Part shown: positions 55,101 through 63,061 of the stretch, piece after piece
Position numbering within the stretch: the stretch's first letter is position 1
Layout: each line of letters opens with the position of its first letter
Origin: Vreelandella andesensis
Lineage (GTDB): Bacteria > Pseudomonadota > Gammaproteobacteria > Pseudomonadales > Halomonadaceae
DNA length: 64,000 nt
Reading direction: 5' to 3'
NCBI RefSeq assembly: GCF_003989795.1
Contig: NZ_RZHG01000003.1
Location: 1-64,000, forward strand
Made by a program: the position numbers and the translations under genes
Notes under the pieces: generated by a model
Database searches by the model: none
Seen by the model: the letters and a program-made list of their open reading frames with translations, nothing else
Told to the model about the DNA's origin: nothing

Positions 55101-56183
55101 AGCGGCGAAGACACGATTTTGCTCTTCGTTGGAAAGCCGCGCATAAAGCGGCAATATTTCAGTGCCTGTTAAATCGACTCGTCGCAGGGTATCGGCCGTC
55201 TCACGAATTTCACGCTCACCGGGTAAAAACACCAGCACGTCACGCGGACCATGCAGCCAGCCCTTTTCACGCTCGATGGTTTCGATTTCACGCACTGCAT
55301 GCAAGATACCTTCTTGAAGGGTGCGGTCATCTTCATCCTCTTCGCTGCGCGCCAGCGGTCGGTAATGGACATCGACAGGAAACGTGCGACCTGATACTTC
55401 CACCACGGGCGCAGGGGTTTTAATACTGCCAAAGTGGGCAGCAAAGCGGTTCACATCGATGGTGGCGGAGGTAATAATGATTTTTAGATCAGGACGTTTC
55501 GGCAGCAGGCGCTTTAAATAGCCTAGCAAAAAGTCGATATTAAGGCTGCGCTCATGAGCTTCATCGATGATTAGCGTGTCATAACGTAGCAGCAATGGGT
55601 CATGCTGCGTTTCTGCCAGCAAAATACCATCCGTCATCAGCTTTACGAGCGTGTTAGGAGAACTTTGATCATTAAAGCGTACTTGGTAGCCCACCTGCTC
55701 GCCAAGCGGGACGCTCATCTCTTCAGCTAACCGACCGGCAACGCTGCGTGCCGCTAACCGACGTGGCTGGGTATGCCCAATCATCCCTTTGCGGCCACGG
55801 CCAAGCTCTAAACAAATCTTAGGCAGCTGGGTGGTTTTACCCGACCCCGTTTCTCCCGCTACGATCACCACCTGATGGTCACGGACAGCTGCTAGGATAT
55901 CCTCACGCCTTTCTACGACGGGCAGCTCGGCAGGGTACTCCAGCGCTACCTTTAATGCTTCGCGGTTGGCAAGCAGGCGCTTAGCTTTTTCAAGATCGCG
56001 CTGAACCTGCTGAACACCGTGGTCAATCGGCTTACTGTCTCGTTGCCGCCGCTTAAGACCTGCCACACGACGCGCAAGCTGCTGTGCATCACGCAGCATG
56101 ACATGGCTTATCTCCTCATCTAATACGGTGAGTGAATAAGCGTTTTGGGCGTCAGCATGGGAAGATTGCGTGTCGGTGGTCAC
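52188..56183 (-). CDS. hrpA: HrpA, ATP-dependent RNA helicase (about 1,331 aa)
   Basis: A DEAH-box helicase that processes mRNA and rescues collided ribosomes in E. coli. Walker A GETGSGKTTQLP, DEAH in IIDEAHERSLN, SAT in ITSATID and QRKGRCGRV are present, then HA2/OB domains and a long DUF3418 C-terminus. The start is uncertain: a GTG at 56222 lies in the stem of the fadD terminator, so GTG 56183 is preferred; the first ATG near the E. coli-like MLRDAQQ is at 56099. Confidence 0.93.
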   Translation of the reverse strand: MTTDTQSSHADAQNAYSLTVLDEEISHVMLRDAQQLARRVAGLKRRQRDSKPIDHGVQQVQRDLEKAKRLLANREALKVALEYPAELPVVERREDILAAVRDHQVVIVAGETGSGKTTQLPKICLELGRGRKGMIGHTQPRRLAARSVAGRLAEEMSVPLGEQVGYQVRFNDQSSPNTLVKLMTDGILLAETQHDPLLLRYDTLIIDEAHERSLNIDFLLGYLKRLLPKRPDLKIIITSATIDVNRFAAHFGSIKTPAPVVEVSGRTFPVDVHYRPLARSEEDEDDRTLQEGILHAVREIETIEREKGWLHGPRDVLVFLPGEREIRETADTLRRVDLTGTEILPLYARLSNEEQNRVFAAHRGRRIVLATNVAETSLTVPGIRYVIDPGLVRISRYSYRAKIQRLPIEPISQASANQRKGRCGRVAEGVCIRLYDEEDFLSRPAFTDPEIQRTNLASVILSMLALKLGSIEEFPFVDPPDSRFVKDGFRLLFELGAVDDQHRLSPLGRKLAKLPIDPRLARMVLAGAERGSLRDVLIVVSALAIQDPRDRPADKRQASDQAHQRWHDPDSDFVALLNLWHGIENAREALSGNQLRRWCREHYINYLRMREWHDTFRQLRQLLRDMDINVPAPPPKNEDESEEQAKQVRRKTSGKLHQALLSGLLSNLGTLLENREYLGARNRKFMIHPGSGLAKKTPKWLMAFELIETTKLFARTVAKIDPQWIEPQAQHLVKSSYCEPHWEMKRAQVVAFEQVTLFGLPIVARRRVHYGPIAPQESRELFIRRALVEGEFQTKGAFFAHNRALIEEVEALEDRARRRDILVDEDSLFAFYDERLPHDIVNGKGFEHWRKQAERESPDLLKFDINALKARDTDDVTQAQYPDHLVLAGVAYPVSYHFDPDAEDDGVTLTVPAAMLPQLPVHALEWLVPGLLREKCIALLKSLPKSIRRQVVPIPDWVDAALEMLVPDKRPLTEALGEFIRQRTGTRVHPDDWRLDLIAPHLIMNLRVVDHVGKTLGQGRDVRALERRFEEAASMGAQALSEQASQAPALEGLPSEPLPESRVTTQAGIRVEAYPALVAEDERFKVALFDHPAKAAAAHQMGVARLAISQLPEQVKAIKRLPGVEKCALLFAKVGSKDALVDDLLLAVFTQVVAQHPLPRSENALQERLKTSEANLLAHAQTLLTDVEAALKGHLAVTKILKGKLNFALALVYSDVSAQMQRLVYPGFIRDAGEWLTEYPRYTEAALIRLEKAARERSRDQMLMNDVQALETRFDARRKSERRGDAEDPELVAFGWWIQELRVSLFAQQLGTKMPVSVKRLEKRWEEIISV

Positions 56184-56213
56184 GTTAGGCTCGGTTTCCG
56201 TCTCAGAATAAAA

Positions 56214-56238
56214 TCGGCCCACTGCATGAGTGGGCCGA
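56214..56238 (-). terminator. Intrinsic terminator after fadD
   Basis: TCGGCCCACT and AGTGGGCCGA make a perfect 10-pair stem with a 5-base loop; on the minus strand TTTTATT follows. It lies between fadD and hrpA and includes the earliest possible hrpA GTG. Confidence 0.75.
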
Positions 56239-56300
56239 CTAGTGTAACGCTTTCGATAACAGGACGCCTAACAGCCACCGATCGCAAATCCATTAAGCGC

Positions 56301-57971
56301 TTAAGTGTTGTTCATTTCCTGATCGCGGAGCTGCCGCCGCAGTACCTTGCCAACGTTGGTTTTGGGAAGCTCGTCACGAAATTCTACGTACTTAGGAACT
56401 TTGTAGCCGGTTAGCTCTTTTTTGCACCACTTGCGCAGCGTCTCAGCATCTAACTCACTGTTTTTAGTAACAACAAATAGTTTGATCGCCTCTCCTGCAT
56501 CTTCATCTGGCACGCCAACGGCCGCCGACTCCAACACATCGGGATGCGCTGCCACCACATCTTCTATCTCATTTGGGTAGACATTAAAGCCGGATACTAA
56601 AATCATATCTTTTTTACGATCGACGATTTTGATATAGCCATCCTCTTGCAATACGGCGATATCACCGGTGTGGAACCAGCCATTTTCATCAATGGAATTG
56701 CGTGTTTCATCTTCACGCTGCCAGTACCCTTTCATCACCTGAGGCCCTTGCACGCAAAGTTCACCAGGCTCTCCCATTGCAACATCATTGCCGTCTGCGT
56801 CTATGACTTTTACAGCCGTACCTGCTACCGGTATACCAATAGTACCTAGCTGTATAGCGTTAGTGGGGTTAAAGCTAACAATGGGTGATGTTTCTGTCAG
56901 CCCGTAGCCCTCAGCAATCGGGCAACCTGTCGTTTCTTCCCAGCGTTTAGCAGCCGCTTTGGTAAGCGCCATACCGCCCGAAATAGTCAGCTTCAGCTTC
57001 GAAAAATCGAGCTGCTTAAAGTCATCTCGGTTACACAGCGCATTAAACAGCGTGTTCAGACCAATAAACCCGGTAAACGGCAAGCCTTTAAGCTCTTTAA
57101 CAAAGCTTGGTAAGTCGCGGGGGTTAGTAATCAATAGCGAGTGGTTGCCTGTTTCCATCAAGAACAAACAGTTAACGGTAAACGTGTAGATGTGGTAGAC
57201 CGGCAATGGCGCAACAATCAGCTCTTCACCATCGGTAAGATGCTCACCGATAGCGACACGCGCTTGGAGCATATTGGCCACTAAGTTCTGATGAGTCAGC
57301 ATCGCGCCTTTGGGCATGCCAGTGGTGCCGCCCGTGTACTGTAATGCAGCCACATCATCCATGGTGCGTTGCACCTCAGTATGATGTAACGACGCGCCTT
57401 TTTTTAGCGCATCGCGGAAGCCAACGGCGCTGGGTAGCGAATAGGCAGGCACCATTTTTTTAACGTGCTTAACTACGGCATTAATCAGCCAGCGCTTTGG
57501 CACATCATGCAAGTCGGCAAGCTGGGTGACCAAGACGTGTTGGATATCCGTTTTATCCAGCACCTTCTCTAGCTTATCTGCCATATTGGCCAAAATCACA
57601 ATGGCTTTGGCATTTGAGTCTTTAAACTGGTGCGCCATTTCCCGTTCGGTATACAGCGGATTAGTATTAACGACGACAAGACCAGCCCTAAGTGCTCCAA
57701 ACACCGCAACGGGAAACTGGAGTACGTTGGGCAATTGAATAGCTATTCGGTCGCCAGGAACCAAATCGGTTTCATGTTGCAACCAAGCAGCGAAATTGGC
57801 AGACAAACGATCAAGATCGGCAAATGTTAGGGTTTTGCCCATGCAGCTAAATGCAGGTTTGCTGGCAAAACGTTTAACTGCTGAATGAAAGACATCCGTG
57901 ACTGAGTTGTACTGATCCAAGCCTTCAAGCGCTGGGCCACGAAGTACGTGGGCATTGGCGTGTTCGCTCAT
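56301..57971 (-). CDS. fadD: Long-chain fatty acid-CoA ligase (556 aa)
   Basis: Membrane-associated ligase that activates long-chain fatty acids for beta-oxidation. ALQYTGGTTGMPKGAM (ATP loop), EGYGLTETSP, HTGDIAVLQEDGYIKIVDR (in part GDIAVLQEDGY) and KTNVGKVLRRQLR at the C-terminus are present. ATG 57971 follows GGAGATT; a TTG two codons earlier is less likely. A PsrA-type box lies about 130 bases upstream, and a 15-base duplication between. Confidence 0.93.
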   Translation of the reverse strand: MSEHANAHVLRGPALEGLDQYNSVTDVFHSAVKRFASKPAFSCMGKTLTFADLDRLSANFAAWLQHETDLVPGDRIAIQLPNVLQFPVAVFGALRAGLVVVNTNPLYTEREMAHQFKDSNAKAIVILANMADKLEKVLDKTDIQHVLVTQLADLHDVPKRWLINAVVKHVKKMVPAYSLPSAVGFRDALKKGASLHHTEVQRTMDDVAALQYTGGTTGMPKGAMLTHQNLVANMLQARVAIGEHLTDGEELIVAPLPVYHIYTFTVNCLFLMETGNHSLLITNPRDLPSFVKELKGLPFTGFIGLNTLFNALCNRDDFKQLDFSKLKLTISGGMALTKAAAKRWEETTGCPIAEGYGLTETSPIVSFNPTNAIQLGTIGIPVAGTAVKVIDADGNDVAMGEPGELCVQGPQVMKGYWQREDETRNSIDENGWFHTGDIAVLQEDGYIKIVDRKKDMILVSGFNVYPNEIEDVVAAHPDVLESAAVGVPDEDAGEAIKLFVVTKNSELDAETLRKWCKKELTGYKVPKYVEFRDELPKTNVGKVLRRQLRDQEMNNT

Positions 57972-58012
57972 GGGCAATCTCCGCTATCCGTGTCGATATT
58001 TGACCGACCTTG

Positions 58013-58042
58013 TTATTGTTGCGTGACTTATTGTTGCGTGAC
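58013..58042. repeat. 15-base perfect tandem duplication in fadD leader
   Basis: TTATTGTTGCGTGAC occurs twice without a gap between the PsrA-type box and the fadD start. Confidence 0.85.
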
Positions 58043-58102
58043 TAAGTGGCAAGCCTAAAAAGCCAACCATATACGACAGACAGCGTGCTGTAAAACGATC
58101 GA

Positions 58103-58120
58103 TTGAAACTGGCGTTTCAA
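58103..58120. promoter_or_regulatory. PsrA-type operator upstream of fadD
   Basis: TTGAAACtggcGTTTCAA has perfect 7-base arms; the core GAAAC-N4-GTTTC fits the PsrA consensus. It lies 132-149 bases ahead of the fadD ATG and also just downstream of the minus-strand amidotransferase gene at 58172. Confidence 0.68.
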
Positions 58121-58171
58121 CTTTAGCTCAACACAAGTCTCTACTGCTGTCGCTCACGCTATGTCGCCGCC

Positions 58172-58957
58172 CTATTTGCTGTGGCCGTAACTCGCTTCGA
58201 TTTCTCCATCGCGCCATACCAGTAATTCGCCAGGAACCATTCGCTGCCACGCTTCATTTTGGGTAAGGGGTTCAGTGGCAATCACAGAAACGATGTCGTT
58301 AGGCGTTGTGTGCTCGATGAAGTTAACCGTCATCTCAGCATCAGAAAGTTCAGCCTCACCAAAGGGCGCGCGGCGGGTAATATGCGCCAACTTGGTCGAG
58401 CAATAGCTGTATAAGTAAACGCCATCAGATAACAGTAGGTTAAAAACACCTAGCCCGCGTAACGCTTCGCATAGCCCGTGCAGACGCTCCCATAATAAGT
58501 CAGGAGACGCAGGCGGCGTGGGAAAGCAACGACGCAGTTCGCCCATTAGCCAGCAGAAAGCGTGCTCACTGTCCGTATTACCTACCGGGGTGTACGCACC
58601 TAATGGCAGCTGCTGCCAATCGCTCAATTGGCCATTATGGGCGTAGCACCAGGGTCGCCCCCACATTTCACGGGTGAACGGATGTGTATTTGCCAGCCGC
58701 ACACCGCCTACATTTGCTTGGCGAATATGGCTAATTACGACATTGGACTTGATGGGATATTCACAGATTAAACGGGCGATGGGGGAGTCAACCGAGGGGT
58801 GGGGGTCACGAAACTCACGATAACCGCCCTCCTCGTAAAACGCGATACCCCAACCATCGCGGTGAGGCCCGGTGCCCCCACCGCGGTGTAAAAAGCCGGA
58901 AAAGCTAAAACAAATATCGGTAGGTACATTGGCGCTCATGCCTAGTAATTCACACAT
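58172..58957 (-). CDS. Class II glutamine amidotransferase (YafJ-like), 261 aa
   Basis: An N-terminal nucleophile hydrolase: after Met1 the catalytic Cys2 begins CELLGMSANVPTD; HRGGGTGPHRDGWGIAFYEEGG (parts RGGGTGPHRDGWG), ISHIRQANVGG and WCYAHNGQL are the glutaminase-site motifs. No synthetase domain is attached, so its acceptor is unknown; the group includes YafJ and the EgtC-like proteins. Confidence 0.9.
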   Translation of the reverse strand: MCELLGMSANVPTDICFSFSGFLHRGGGTGPHRDGWGIAFYEEGGYREFRDPHPSVDSPIARLICEYPIKSNVVISHIRQANVGGVRLANTHPFTREMWGRPWCYAHNGQLSDWQQLPLGAYTPVGNTDSEHAFCWLMGELRRCFPTPPASPDLLWERLHGLCEALRGLGVFNLLLSDGVYLYSYCSTKLAHITRRAPFGEAELSDAEMTVNFIEHTTPNDIVSVIATEPLTQNEAWQRMVPGELLVWRDGEIEASYGHSK

Positions 58958-58990
58958 CGGCTGGCTCCATCATCATTCCTTGACCACGCA

Positions 58991-59428
58991 TCAGTTAATC
59001 ACTGGTTCTCGGCGGCGGGCTGGTTGAGCATCTTCTTCCTCAGACTGATGCTGATTTACGGTTTCATACGGTTCGGGCCTGCGCCACCACCACAGCGCAA
59101 GGCCAATGCACGCACCTAAAGCAACGCCTAAAATCAACCACAGCAAACCGCCACTTAATGCGCTAACGTTACTTTCAAGTAAAGCAACCGCAGACACCAT
59201 GGCTGCCGGCGCCCAGCCGGTATAAAATTCACCCTCTTCTATCAACGGCAAACGATAGCTTGCAGGCATCCACATGGCGCCCGCCACACACCAGCTAATT
59301 AACAATCGCAGTAGACGAGGCAAAAAAGCCAGCGCAAAGTAGACAGCGACCAACGCAAACAGTGAAAGCGCGTAATAACTTAACCACAGCAGTGACATTG
59401 AGTCTTCAAACAGCATAATACCCCTCAT
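58991..59428 (-). CDS. Small inner-membrane protein, 145 aa
   Basis: Three or four hydrophobic segments (residues 10-35, 38-55, 75-85 and 90-112) and a polar C-terminal tail rich in Glu, Gln and Arg. No family recognised. The start may be ATG 59428 or the in-frame ATG at 59416. It lies divergent from the oligopeptidase gene and close to the amidotransferase gene; function unknown. Confidence 0.6.
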   Translation of the reverse strand: MRGIMLFEDSMSLLWLSYYALSLFALVAVYFALAFLPRLLRLLISWCVAGAMWMPASYRLPLIEEGEFYTGWAPAAMVSAVALLESNVSALSGGLLWLILGVALGACIGLALWWWRRPEPYETVNQHQSEEEDAQPARRREPVIN

Positions 59429-59478
59429 GTGGGTGAAGCCACCCGACGTTGATTTCCCGTTATGGTACCTATCAATTT

Positions 59479-61575
59479 ATGAAAGCACAGCCAGGTATGC
59501 ACAAAGGCTCGCCTGTCGCGGAGCATTATCGCGCTAATTCCCCAGAATGGCACTGGTTAGAAGAGCGTGACGCGCCCGATGTATCGCTTTTTTTAGAAGC
59601 CGCTAACCGTCAGCATGATGAATGGTTTGCCCCTTTAAAGCCGCTGGCTGAAACACTTTACCAAAGCCACTTAGCGCGTCGTGAATTGGCAGTGACCAGC
59701 ATTAAGACAGCGCTTGATCACTTTACGTTCTGGAGCAACACCGGCGCCGAGGACGATTACCCTTGCTGGTGGCGCCATCCTAACAACCAACCCGATGCTC
59801 ATGAGTGTTTTCTTGACGTACGTGAGCGCGCCGCTGACCAGCCTTTTTATGACATGGGCGACATGGCACTTTCTCCTAATGAACAGTGGCTTGCCTGGAC
59901 AGAAGATACCCAAGGGGATGAACGTTTCACACTGTGGTTAAAAGCGTTACCCGACGGTAAACCGCAGCACTTACTTAGCGATATTGGCGCTAGCGTGTGT
60001 TGGGCAGAAGATCAAACAACCCACGGCGCAACGCTGCTATTTACACGTTTTGATGACACTCAACGCCCAGACTCTATCTGGCGTGCGTGGGTTTCATTTG
60101 CCGAACCAGAGCGCCTTGCTGAACCGACATTAGTCATGCGTGAGAACGACTCGGAATACTGGATTGGAATTGGCAAAACACGCTCGAGGGCGTGGCTATT
60201 GATTGAAAGCGGTTCGAAAGACACGACAGAGATTCATGGCGTGCCCGCAGATCAGCCCCACGCACTACCGGTGTGCCTGCATGCACGAGAGCCCGGCATT
60301 GAAGCGAGCATCGATCACCGCCCTGGGACATTTTATCGCTTACAAAATTTATCAGGCCCACATTTTCAGCTCGATTTCAAAAGTGAAGCTCAACAAGCTA
60401 ACAACGCTTCAAAGTGGCAACCATTGATCGCTCACCGAGATGACACCACCTTAGAAGGCGTCGATGCATTTGATTGGGGGCTGATCATCGCTGAGCGAAG
60501 CCATCATGATGCCCAGGTCATGTTACGCCGCTTAGTGCTGGATAAAGACCATAACCTGACGTTAGATAACCATATCGAACTACCTGAAACGCCCTGCTCG
60601 CAGTTGCTGGAAGATTCGCCTCACTTCGATGCCAACACGGTACATCTTCGTGAAGAATCGTTTACTCGCCCTCCTAGTTGGTATGCGCTAAACCTTGATA
60701 GCGGTGAGCGGACGTTGCTCAAGCAAGTAGCCGTTTACGGCCAATTATTGCCCGACCAACTTGTCAGCCGTCGAATATGGGCAACTAGCACGGATGGCGA
60801 ACGCGTTCCGGTATCCATCGTTATGCGCGCCGACTTAGCCGGCCAACCATTACCCACGCTGCTATACGGCTACGGTGCCTACGGCGAAGCGCTTGACCCC
60901 TGGTTTTCGATTGCTCGGCTTGAACTACTGGAGCGCGGCGCTGCGTTTGCAGTCGCCCACGTACGGGGCGGCGGCGAACGCGGCGAACCCTGGTATCTAG
61001 ATGGCAAAATGGCTCATAAAGAAAACAGCTTTAACGACTTTTTAGCTGCCCGCGAGGCGCTAGTAGACGAAGGGTTCAGCCAGCCAGCGCGGATGGTGGC
61101 TTACGGCGCAAGCGCGGGCGGATTATTAGTCGGCACCTGCATTAATCGCAAGCCTGAGGCGTTTTGCGCAGCGGTATTAGATGTGCCGTTCCTGGATGTA
61201 CTCCGCACCATGCAGAATCCAGAGTTACCGCTTACCACCGCCGAATACAGTGAATGGGGCAATCCTGAAGATCCAGAAGTTGCCAAGCGTATCGCTGGCT
61301 ACTCGCCTATCGACAACATTCGCCCCCAGCACTACCCAGCCCTATGGATAGAAGGCAGCTGGTTTGATACACGCGTTAGTTACTGGGAACCTGCTAAGTT
61401 TTATGCCCGCGTTACCCAGGCACAGCAAAGCAATGCTCCCGTGCTACTGCATACCGACATGAGCAGCGGCCATGGTGGTGCATCAGGCAGGTTCAAAGCC
61501 TGGCGAGACACAGCCCGCCAAGATGCGTTTGTTCTGTGGGCACTTGGGTTAGCCGAATTAGTCGAAGGCTCCTAA
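59479..61575 (+). CDS. ptrB: Oligopeptidase B-like S9 family peptidase (698 aa)
   Basis: A cytosolic serine peptidase with an N-terminal beta-propeller and C-terminal alpha/beta hydrolase domain, cutting short peptides after Lys/Arg in characterised members. Catalytic Ser in AYGASAGGLLVG, Asp in GSWFDTRVSYWEPAKF and His in SSGHGGASGRF are all present; YGYGAYGEALDPWFS is a family stretch. The frame opens with TTG at 59449; ATG 59479 or 59497 is the start. A terminator follows. Confidence 0.9.
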   Translation: MKAQPGMHKGSPVAEHYRANSPEWHWLEERDAPDVSLFLEAANRQHDEWFAPLKPLAETLYQSHLARRELAVTSIKTALDHFTFWSNTGAEDDYPCWWRHPNNQPDAHECFLDVRERAADQPFYDMGDMALSPNEQWLAWTEDTQGDERFTLWLKALPDGKPQHLLSDIGASVCWAEDQTTHGATLLFTRFDDTQRPDSIWRAWVSFAEPERLAEPTLVMRENDSEYWIGIGKTRSRAWLLIESGSKDTTEIHGVPADQPHALPVCLHAREPGIEASIDHRPGTFYRLQNLSGPHFQLDFKSEAQQANNASKWQPLIAHRDDTTLEGVDAFDWGLIIAERSHHDAQVMLRRLVLDKDHNLTLDNHIELPETPCSQLLEDSPHFDANTVHLREESFTRPPSWYALNLDSGERTLLKQVAVYGQLLPDQLVSRRIWATSTDGERVPVSIVMRADLAGQPLPTLLYGYGAYGEALDPWFSIARLELLERGAAFAVAHVRGGGERGEPWYLDGKMAHKENSFNDFLAAREALVDEGFSQPARMVAYGASAGGLLVGTCINRKPEAFCAAVLDVPFLDVLRTMQNPELPLTTAEYSEWGNPEDPEVAKRIAGYSPIDNIRPQHYPALWIEGSWFDTRVSYWEPAKFYARVTQAQQSNAPVLLHTDMSSGHGGASGRFKAWRDTARQDAFVLWALGLAELVEGS

Positions 61576-61581
61576 TGAAAG

Positions 61582-61608
61582 AAGCAGCGTCCAGGCGCTG
61601 CTTTTTTT
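61582..61608 (+). terminator. Intrinsic terminator after ptrB
   Basis: AGCAGCG and CGCTGCT make a 7-pair stem with a 6-base loop, followed by seven T residues. Confidence 0.9.
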
Positions 61609-61611
61609 GCA

Positions 61612-61652
61612 AGAAATTAATTTATGGAAATACTTTCCATAAATTAATTTCT
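61612..61652. repeat. 41-base perfect palindrome
   Basis: Arms of 19 bases, AGAAATTAATTTATGGAAA and its exact reverse complement, are separated by TAC. It starts four bases after the ptrB terminator, 62 bases before the small-protein ATG at 61714. Very AT-rich. Could be a cruciform, large operator or RNA hairpin. Confidence 0.9.
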
Positions 61653-61676
61653 ACGCCATACTGCTCATACGCTATG

Positions 61677-61690
61677 TAGACAAATGTCTA
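61677..61690. promoter_or_regulatory. Short palindrome before the 55-residue ORF
   Basis: TAGACA-AA-TGTCTA is a perfect dyad 24-37 bases ahead of the ATG at 61714, in the place of a promoter. Partner unknown. Confidence 0.5.
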
Positions 61691-61713
61691 ATTAAAAGGC
61701 CTAGGAGCAAATC

Positions 61714-61881
61714 ATGAACTATCAAGAACAGTTTCCAACCATTTGGGATACCCAGCCAAAAGCATTAGCGTTACCCCGTCAGTCGGGCACGCGTGAAAGT
61801 ACCGCAAAGCCACGACCCTCTCCGTTCAAAGAAGCGTTTTTAACCATTTGGGATAGCACTAAAAGCAAAACCGCCAACTAA
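61714..61881 (+). CDS. Small uncharacterised protein with IWD repeats, 55 aa
   Basis: The ATG follows CTAGGAG at good distance. The chain has the sequence QFPTIWDTQPKAL near its start and AFLTIWDSTKSK near its end, so an FxTIWD motif occurs twice, 34 residues apart, with a basic/Pro-rich linker (TAKPRPSPFK) between. No family known to me. Two copies of the same motif, a good ribosome site and its own palindromic promoter region support it as a real gene. Confidence 0.68.
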   Translation: MNYQEQFPTIWDTQPKALALPRQSGTRESTAKPRPSPFKEAFLTIWDSTKSKTAN

Positions 61882-61934
61882 CGTTTTACCATTAGCTAGC
61901 GGTTATTAAGTGCCAGGGAGGGCTACTGCCGAGT

Positions 61935-62393
61935 TTAGGACATCGGCAATACAGCAATAATATGTTCTTCCAGTAAGCGTTCTGGTACGTCGTCCTGAGA
62001 AACTGCAAAGCTTCTTACGCTTACGCCTTTACGGTGAACGCGCTCAGCATCATTACTCAGCAGCGGATGCCATCCAGCTAGCTTGCGTCCCTCGGCAACA
62101 CGCCGATAGCCACAGGTCTGTGGCAGCCAAGTAAACTCTTTAACGAGTTCAGGCGTTAGCTGAGTACAGTCGGGTACGCTATCGAAGCGATTTTCATAGT
62201 CACTGCACCGGCAACTGTGAATATCCAGCAACCGGCAAGCAACGTTAAGAACCGCCAATTCTTGCGTGTCATCGTCGTGGAGCTTCAACAAGCAACATTG
62301 GCCGCAGCCGTCGCATAACGCCTCCCACTCTTGAGGTGTTAGCTCTTCCAGTGAATATCTTTCCCAAAAGCGCTCACGCATAGCGGTCACCAT
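61935..62393 (-). CDS. ycgN: YcgN-family cysteine-cluster protein, 152 aa
   Basis: A conserved UPF0260 (YcgN/YkgJ-like) protein with a putative metal cluster: LCDGCGQCCLLKL (CxxCxxCC), then CRLLDIHSCRCSDY and QTCGYRRVAEGRKLAGWHPLLS (in pieces TCGYRR, LAGWHPLLS). Function is unknown; a zinc or Fe-S site is assumed. Its first codons overlap the end of the AcpH gene by 20 bases, and ycgN-acpH-ycgL-rnd seem to be one minus-strand operon. Confidence 0.92.
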   Translation of the reverse strand: MVTAMRERFWERYSLEELTPQEWEALCDGCGQCCLLKLHDDDTQELAVLNVACRLLDIHSCRCSDYENRFDSVPDCTQLTPELVKEFTWLPQTCGYRRVAEGRKLAGWHPLLSNDAERVHRKGVSVRSFAVSQDDVPERLLEEHIIAVLPMS

Positions 62394-63003
62394 TACTGCT
62401 TCCCTTTACTTTCAACATGTCGGAACAATTTCCCTCAGTGCCACCGCTGCTGGTTAGTGTGTCACGACACTCTTGCCATAGCACTGTGAAGTCGGCTGAT
62501 AAGCAAGGGTAGTCTTCGTAAAGCCAAGGCACTAACTCAGCTAAGCGGTTAGGCCCCGATAGCCGCTGACCAACACCCGCTACTGCACGACAGGTAAAGT
62601 CAAAATCAGCGTAACGGTGCAACCAATCATGCTTAACCATCAACGGCATCATAGTAGATAGCCGCTGCGGCGCAGGCCAAGCCTGTAACAACTGATAGCA
62701 ACGCTCGATTAGCTGATGTTGCTGCTCACCCGCCTGCTGGCGAGCAAGGAAATGATCCCACACAATGTCTAACGCGATACCAACATAGCGCCGTTGAGCT
62801 GCTGGCGCACGCCGCTTTGCCTCTAAAACGTTAGGGTGTCGATCAATCCAAGCATCTACCCGGCGATGATGACGGATGCCACCAGCAACGTCTGGCGGCC
62901 AAGCCGTCAAGTCCTGCCCCTTCACACCGTCAGCAATCAGATTTCCGTAAAGAAACTCATCACTACCAGGATGGGAAAGCCAAGCATGGGCAAGAAAGTT
63001 CAT
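62374..63003 (-). CDS. acpH: ACP phosphodiesterase (AcpH-like, DUF479), 209 aa
   Basis: A metal-dependent hydrolase that removes the phosphopantetheine arm from acyl carrier protein. MNFLAHAWLS at the start, GNLIADGVKG, the histidine-rich RHHRRVDAWIDRHP and DIVWDHFLA all match the family. The ATG at 63003 is inside the first unit of a 14-base tandem repeat that also provides several out-of-frame or short-frame ATGs upstream. Confidence 0.9.
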   Translation of the reverse strand: MNFLAHAWLSHPGSDEFLYGNLIADGVKGQDLTAWPPDVAGGIRHHRRVDAWIDRHPNVLEAKRRAPAAQRRYVGIALDIVWDHFLARQQAGEQQHQLIERCYQLLQAWPAPQRLSTMMPLMVKHDWLHRYADFDFTCRAVAGVGQRLSGPNRLAELVPWLYEDYPCLSADFTVLWQECRDTLTSSGGTEGNCSDMLKVKGSSNGDRYA

Positions 63004-63061
63004 AGCAAAGAGTTCATAGCAAAGGGTTCATAGCAAAGAGTTCATGACAAAACGTTCATTC
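62998..63061. repeat. 14-base tandem repeat spanning acpH start and ycgL end
   Basis: GTTCATAGCAAAGR at 62998, 63012 and 63026, then the decayed GTTCATGACAAAAC at 63040 and GTTCATTC at 63054. On the gene strand each unit contains ATGAAC, so each brings its own start codon, only the last of which opens acpH. The final portion includes the ycgL stop codon. Confidence 0.9.
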
